Assembly: GCA_014238155.1 (NCBI GenBank)
Contig: JABABQ010000067.1
Location: forward strand, 1-64,000
Reading direction: 5' to 3'
Source: Rhizobiaceae bacterium
GTDB taxonomy: Bacteria > Pseudomonadota > Alphaproteobacteria > Rhizobiales > Rhizobiaceae
Length of the DNA: 64,000 nucleotides
Part shown: piece by piece, positions 62,225 to 64,000 of the stretch
Numbering within the stretch: the stretch's first letter is position 1
Layout of the letters: each line of letters begins with the position of its first letter
Notes under the pieces: generated by a model
The model's database searches: none
Told to the model about the DNA's origin: nothing
What the model saw: only the letters and a program-made list of their open reading frames with translations
Program-made: the position numbers and the translations under genes

Positions 62225-63466
62225 ATGGCTTCAAACAGCAACAGTGTGGAACGTCGCGCCGTATTCTTTATCGGGGGGTTCGACCCGAAATCTCCCGAAG
62301 AATTTTATACCCGCATGGATCGCGAAAACCAGCGCTTTGAGGAATTGTGGGGCGCCACAGTTGCACGGCAGAAACTGGTATCAAATGACCACGATATTAT
62401 GCGGTGCCGATTTTATACAGCAGGACAAGATCACGGCCATAAGTGGTCAGCCCAAACCGACTTTAACTTCATGACGCTCGACGACATTGTTCTGAAAGAT
62501 TTTGCTCGCCCACTCTATGTCAGATTGTGGCGATATACCAAGGCGTTTGCTGATTACATGTTAAGTGGGACTGCGTTCAAGTTTGTGCGGCATGGCTGGC
62601 GGTTTTCGATTTATTTTTTCTATCCTGCGGTGATGATGTTGGCTTCATTATTTTTCAGCCTGTGGATTGCCGGTTTGGCCAGCAGTTTGGTTGGCTGGAC
62701 CGAGATTTTGTTCTCGGCTGCAGTGACAGCTGTTTCTTTCGTTGTACTTCTTGTTGGCTGTTACCACCTGTTGTTGAAACGATACCATGTGCTGCATTTG
62801 GCGGATTTGTGGAGTTTTTCCCGCGAGTATCTGCACCGCCAGCGCGCCGATATGGATGACAAACTGGACCGACTTGCCGATCGGGTTTTCCAGGCGGTGT
62901 CCTGCGGAGAATATGATGAAGTACTGACGATAGGGCACAGCACTGGTGGCGCGCTTATTCTCGATGCCTCTGCACGCGTGCTGGAGAGGCATCCCGAATT
63001 TTCAGATCTGGAAAGCAATCTCACGGTCTTAACGATCGGATCCACCGGTCTGAAAATCGGCATGCACCCTTCAGCGGAATGGTTTCGAGACCGGCTTGAA
63101 AATCTGTTTTCCCAAACGTCGACCCGTTGGCTGGAATATCAGTGCATCATGGACATCATTAACTTCTACAGGACGGTGCCGAGCGAAATCATGGGTTTCG
63201 ACCAATCGATGCAGCATCCAATGGTCACCAAGCGTGTTCAAATCAGCGCACTGGTCGAACCGGAAGTTTATGAGCGCATGAAGCGCAATTATTTTCGCGT
63301 CCACTATCAATTTGTGTTCGGTAACACGCGCAAATATATCTATGATTTTCCTGCAATCTGTTTTGGACCAGCAAAGCTGATGTGGCGTATTCTTTATGGC
63401 GGCAAGTCCAGACTGGAGAACCCCTTCATGGATAATTTGTCGGGCATTAAAGAGGTGCAAAAATGA
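62225..63466 (+). CDS. Membrane protein with lipase-like alpha/beta hydrolase motif
   Basis: 413-aa protein of no family I can name. The start AVFFIGGFDPKSPEEFYTRMDRE is polar, two hydrophobic helices lie at about residues 135-185 (YFFYPAVMMLASLFFSLWIAG and AVTAVSFVVLLVGCYHLLL), and a lipase-type nucleophile GHSTGG sits at about 239-244 in DEVLTIGHSTGGALILDASARVL. A late histidine for a triad is not obvious. The stop overlaps the following methyltransferase-like start (ATGA 63463-63466). It may act on membrane lipids or lipidated substrates (inference). Confidence 0.75.
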   Translation: MASNSNSVERRAVFFIGGFDPKSPEEFYTRMDRENQRFEELWGATVARQKLVSNDHDIMRCRFYTAGQDHGHKWSAQTDFNFMTLDDIVLKDFARPLYVRLWRYTKAFADYMLSGTAFKFVRHGWRFSIYFFYPAVMMLASLFFSLWIAGLASSLVGWTEILFSAAVTAVSFVVLLVGCYHLLLKRYHVLHLADLWSFSREYLHRQRADMDDKLDRLADRVFQAVSCGEYDEVLTIGHSTGGALILDASARVLERHPEFSDLESNLTVLTIGSTGLKIGMHPSAEWFRDRLENLFSQTSTRWLEYQCIMDIINFYRTVPSEIMGFDQSMQHPMVTKRVQISALVEPEVYERMKRNYFRVHYQFVFGNTRKYIYDFPAICFGPAKLMWRILYGGKSRLENPFMDNLSGIKEVQK

Positions 63467-64000
63467 CCGAATTGACCGCAGCATTGATTTGGGCTGCAGG
63501 TATTGTTGCCTGGACAATTATTCGCTGGCCACACCATCGCAAGGCCCGTCGCACGCAAACGGTAACGGACCAACGCAGTGTTATGGAGAGATTTTCTCTT
63601 GGGCTGACGATTGTCGGCCTGGTCATCCTGCCGGCGTTGCATCTGTCGACCGGAATGTTTGACTTTGCCGACAATCCGTTCTGGTCATCCGCCGGCTGGC
63701 TTGGGTTGTTGGCAATGATCGCATTTCTCTATCTGTTTTATCGCAGTCACAAGGATCTGGCGCGCAACTGGTCGGTCTCACTGGAAATCCGCAAGGATCA
63801 TCAATTGGTGGATACCGGTGTCTACAGAACAATCCGGCATCCAATGTACACTTCCTTTTGGCTATGGGGCATTGCACAATTTTTGCTGATCCCAAACTGG
63901 ATCGCTGGTCTGTCCGGTCTGATCAGCATTGCGGTGCTTTATTTCAGCCGCATTGGTGCGGAAGAAAGAATGATGCATCAGCAATTTGGTGCTGCTTATG
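63463..64000 (+). CDS. Isoprenylcysteine carboxyl methyltransferase (ICMT) family protein, partial
   Basis: First 179 codons of a membrane protein cut by the window end. Hydrophobic helices lie at about 5-20, 45-62, 75-95 and 130-160. The ICMT/PEMT signature VDTGVYRTIRHPMYTSFWLWGIAQF (about 118-142) and the following EERMMHQQFG are clear; these bind SAM and the carboxyl substrate. Bacterial members methylate unknown lipid-like or phenolic substrates. Translationally coupled to the hydrolase-like gene. C-terminus not visible. Confidence 0.88.
   Translation, partial: MTELTAALIWAAGIVAWTIIRWPHHRKARRTQTVTDQRSVMERFSLGLTIVGLVILPALHLSTGMFDFADNPFWSSAGWLGLLAMIAFLYLFYRSHKDLARNWSVSLEIRKDHQLVDTGVYRTIRHPMYTSFWLWGIAQFLLIPNWIAGLSGLISIAVLYFSRIGAEERMMHQQFGAAY

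Noticed and set aside
1-64000. tRNA, rRNA genes and CRISPR arrays
   Set aside because: Intergenic regions were read for cloverleaf ends, rRNA blocks and regularly spaced direct repeats; none was seen.

Overview
The window reads as chromosomal DNA of an alphaproteobacterium, most likely a (marine?) member of the Hyphomicrobiales. This rests on family content and gene order: the block GapR-like DUF2312 / DUF1244 / N-formylglutamate amidohydrolase / DUF1036 / pyruvate kinase / TPR / rpmJ, a Sinorhizobium-type phospholipid N-methyltransferase, soxBDAG, and short-spaced SD-led operons of moderate GC. The species assignment is inference.

Layout. 1-2483: a complete-looking IS66 element (tnpC, tnpB, tnpA) that cuts off the 3' end of a methyltransferase gene (2480-3127) lying downstream of an Lrp regulator. 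3.7-6.7 kb: DUF6356 plus a class II glutamine amidotransferase, then a TetR regulator divergent from a pspA-yiaA-like envelope-stress pair with repeated 13-bp palindromes. 6.8-12 kb: LysE exporter, pccB, an M24/creatinase-like hydrolase with its Lrp regulator, and a saccharopine-dehydrogenase-like enzyme. 12-15.8 kb: Rieske oxygenase, sterol desaturase and a hydrolase-cyclase fusion. 15.9-22.5 kb: PLP aminotransferase, sthA, an unknown protein, pmtA, SRPBCC/ArsR pair, YbjQ and SpoIIAA-like proteins. 22.5-29.2 kb: pccA, an MsrQ-like heme membrane protein, an Ala-rich TolA-like protein and methylmalonyl-CoA mutase. pccB, pccA and the mutase together make the propionyl-CoA to succinyl-CoA route, spread over 22 kb.

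29-43 kb: di-heme cytochrome peroxidase-like protein, Gfo/Idh/MocA oxidoreductase, DM13 protein, moaA with a membrane protein, a HEAT-like protein, a glyoxalase-superfamily protein, an ABC-F ATPase, a type I secretion ABC/HlyD pair without visible substrate, and gamma-glutamyltransferase. 43-50 kb: tripartite tricarboxylate transporter tctCBA, an orphan iron-type binding protein and a TctDE-like two-component system. 50-56.7 kb: the conserved Hyphomicrobiales block named above, into which an EamA transporter gene is placed. 57-62 kb: soxBDAG for sarcosine oxidation to glycine, formaldehyde/methylene-THF and peroxide. 62-64 kb: a membrane hydrolase-like protein overlapping an isoprenylcysteine methyltransferase-type gene that runs off the window.

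The most interesting non-coding observations are a 264-bp MITE-like element inserted exactly in a CTAG shared by two convergent stop codons (49964-50235), terminator-like hairpins in the leaders of tctC and rpmJ, triple TetR-type operators before pspA, and an IS66 end that supplies the stop codon of the gene it broke. I saw no tRNA, rRNA or CRISPR array. No dedicated, clearly new multi-gene system is provable from the sequence; the best candidates are listed as findings.
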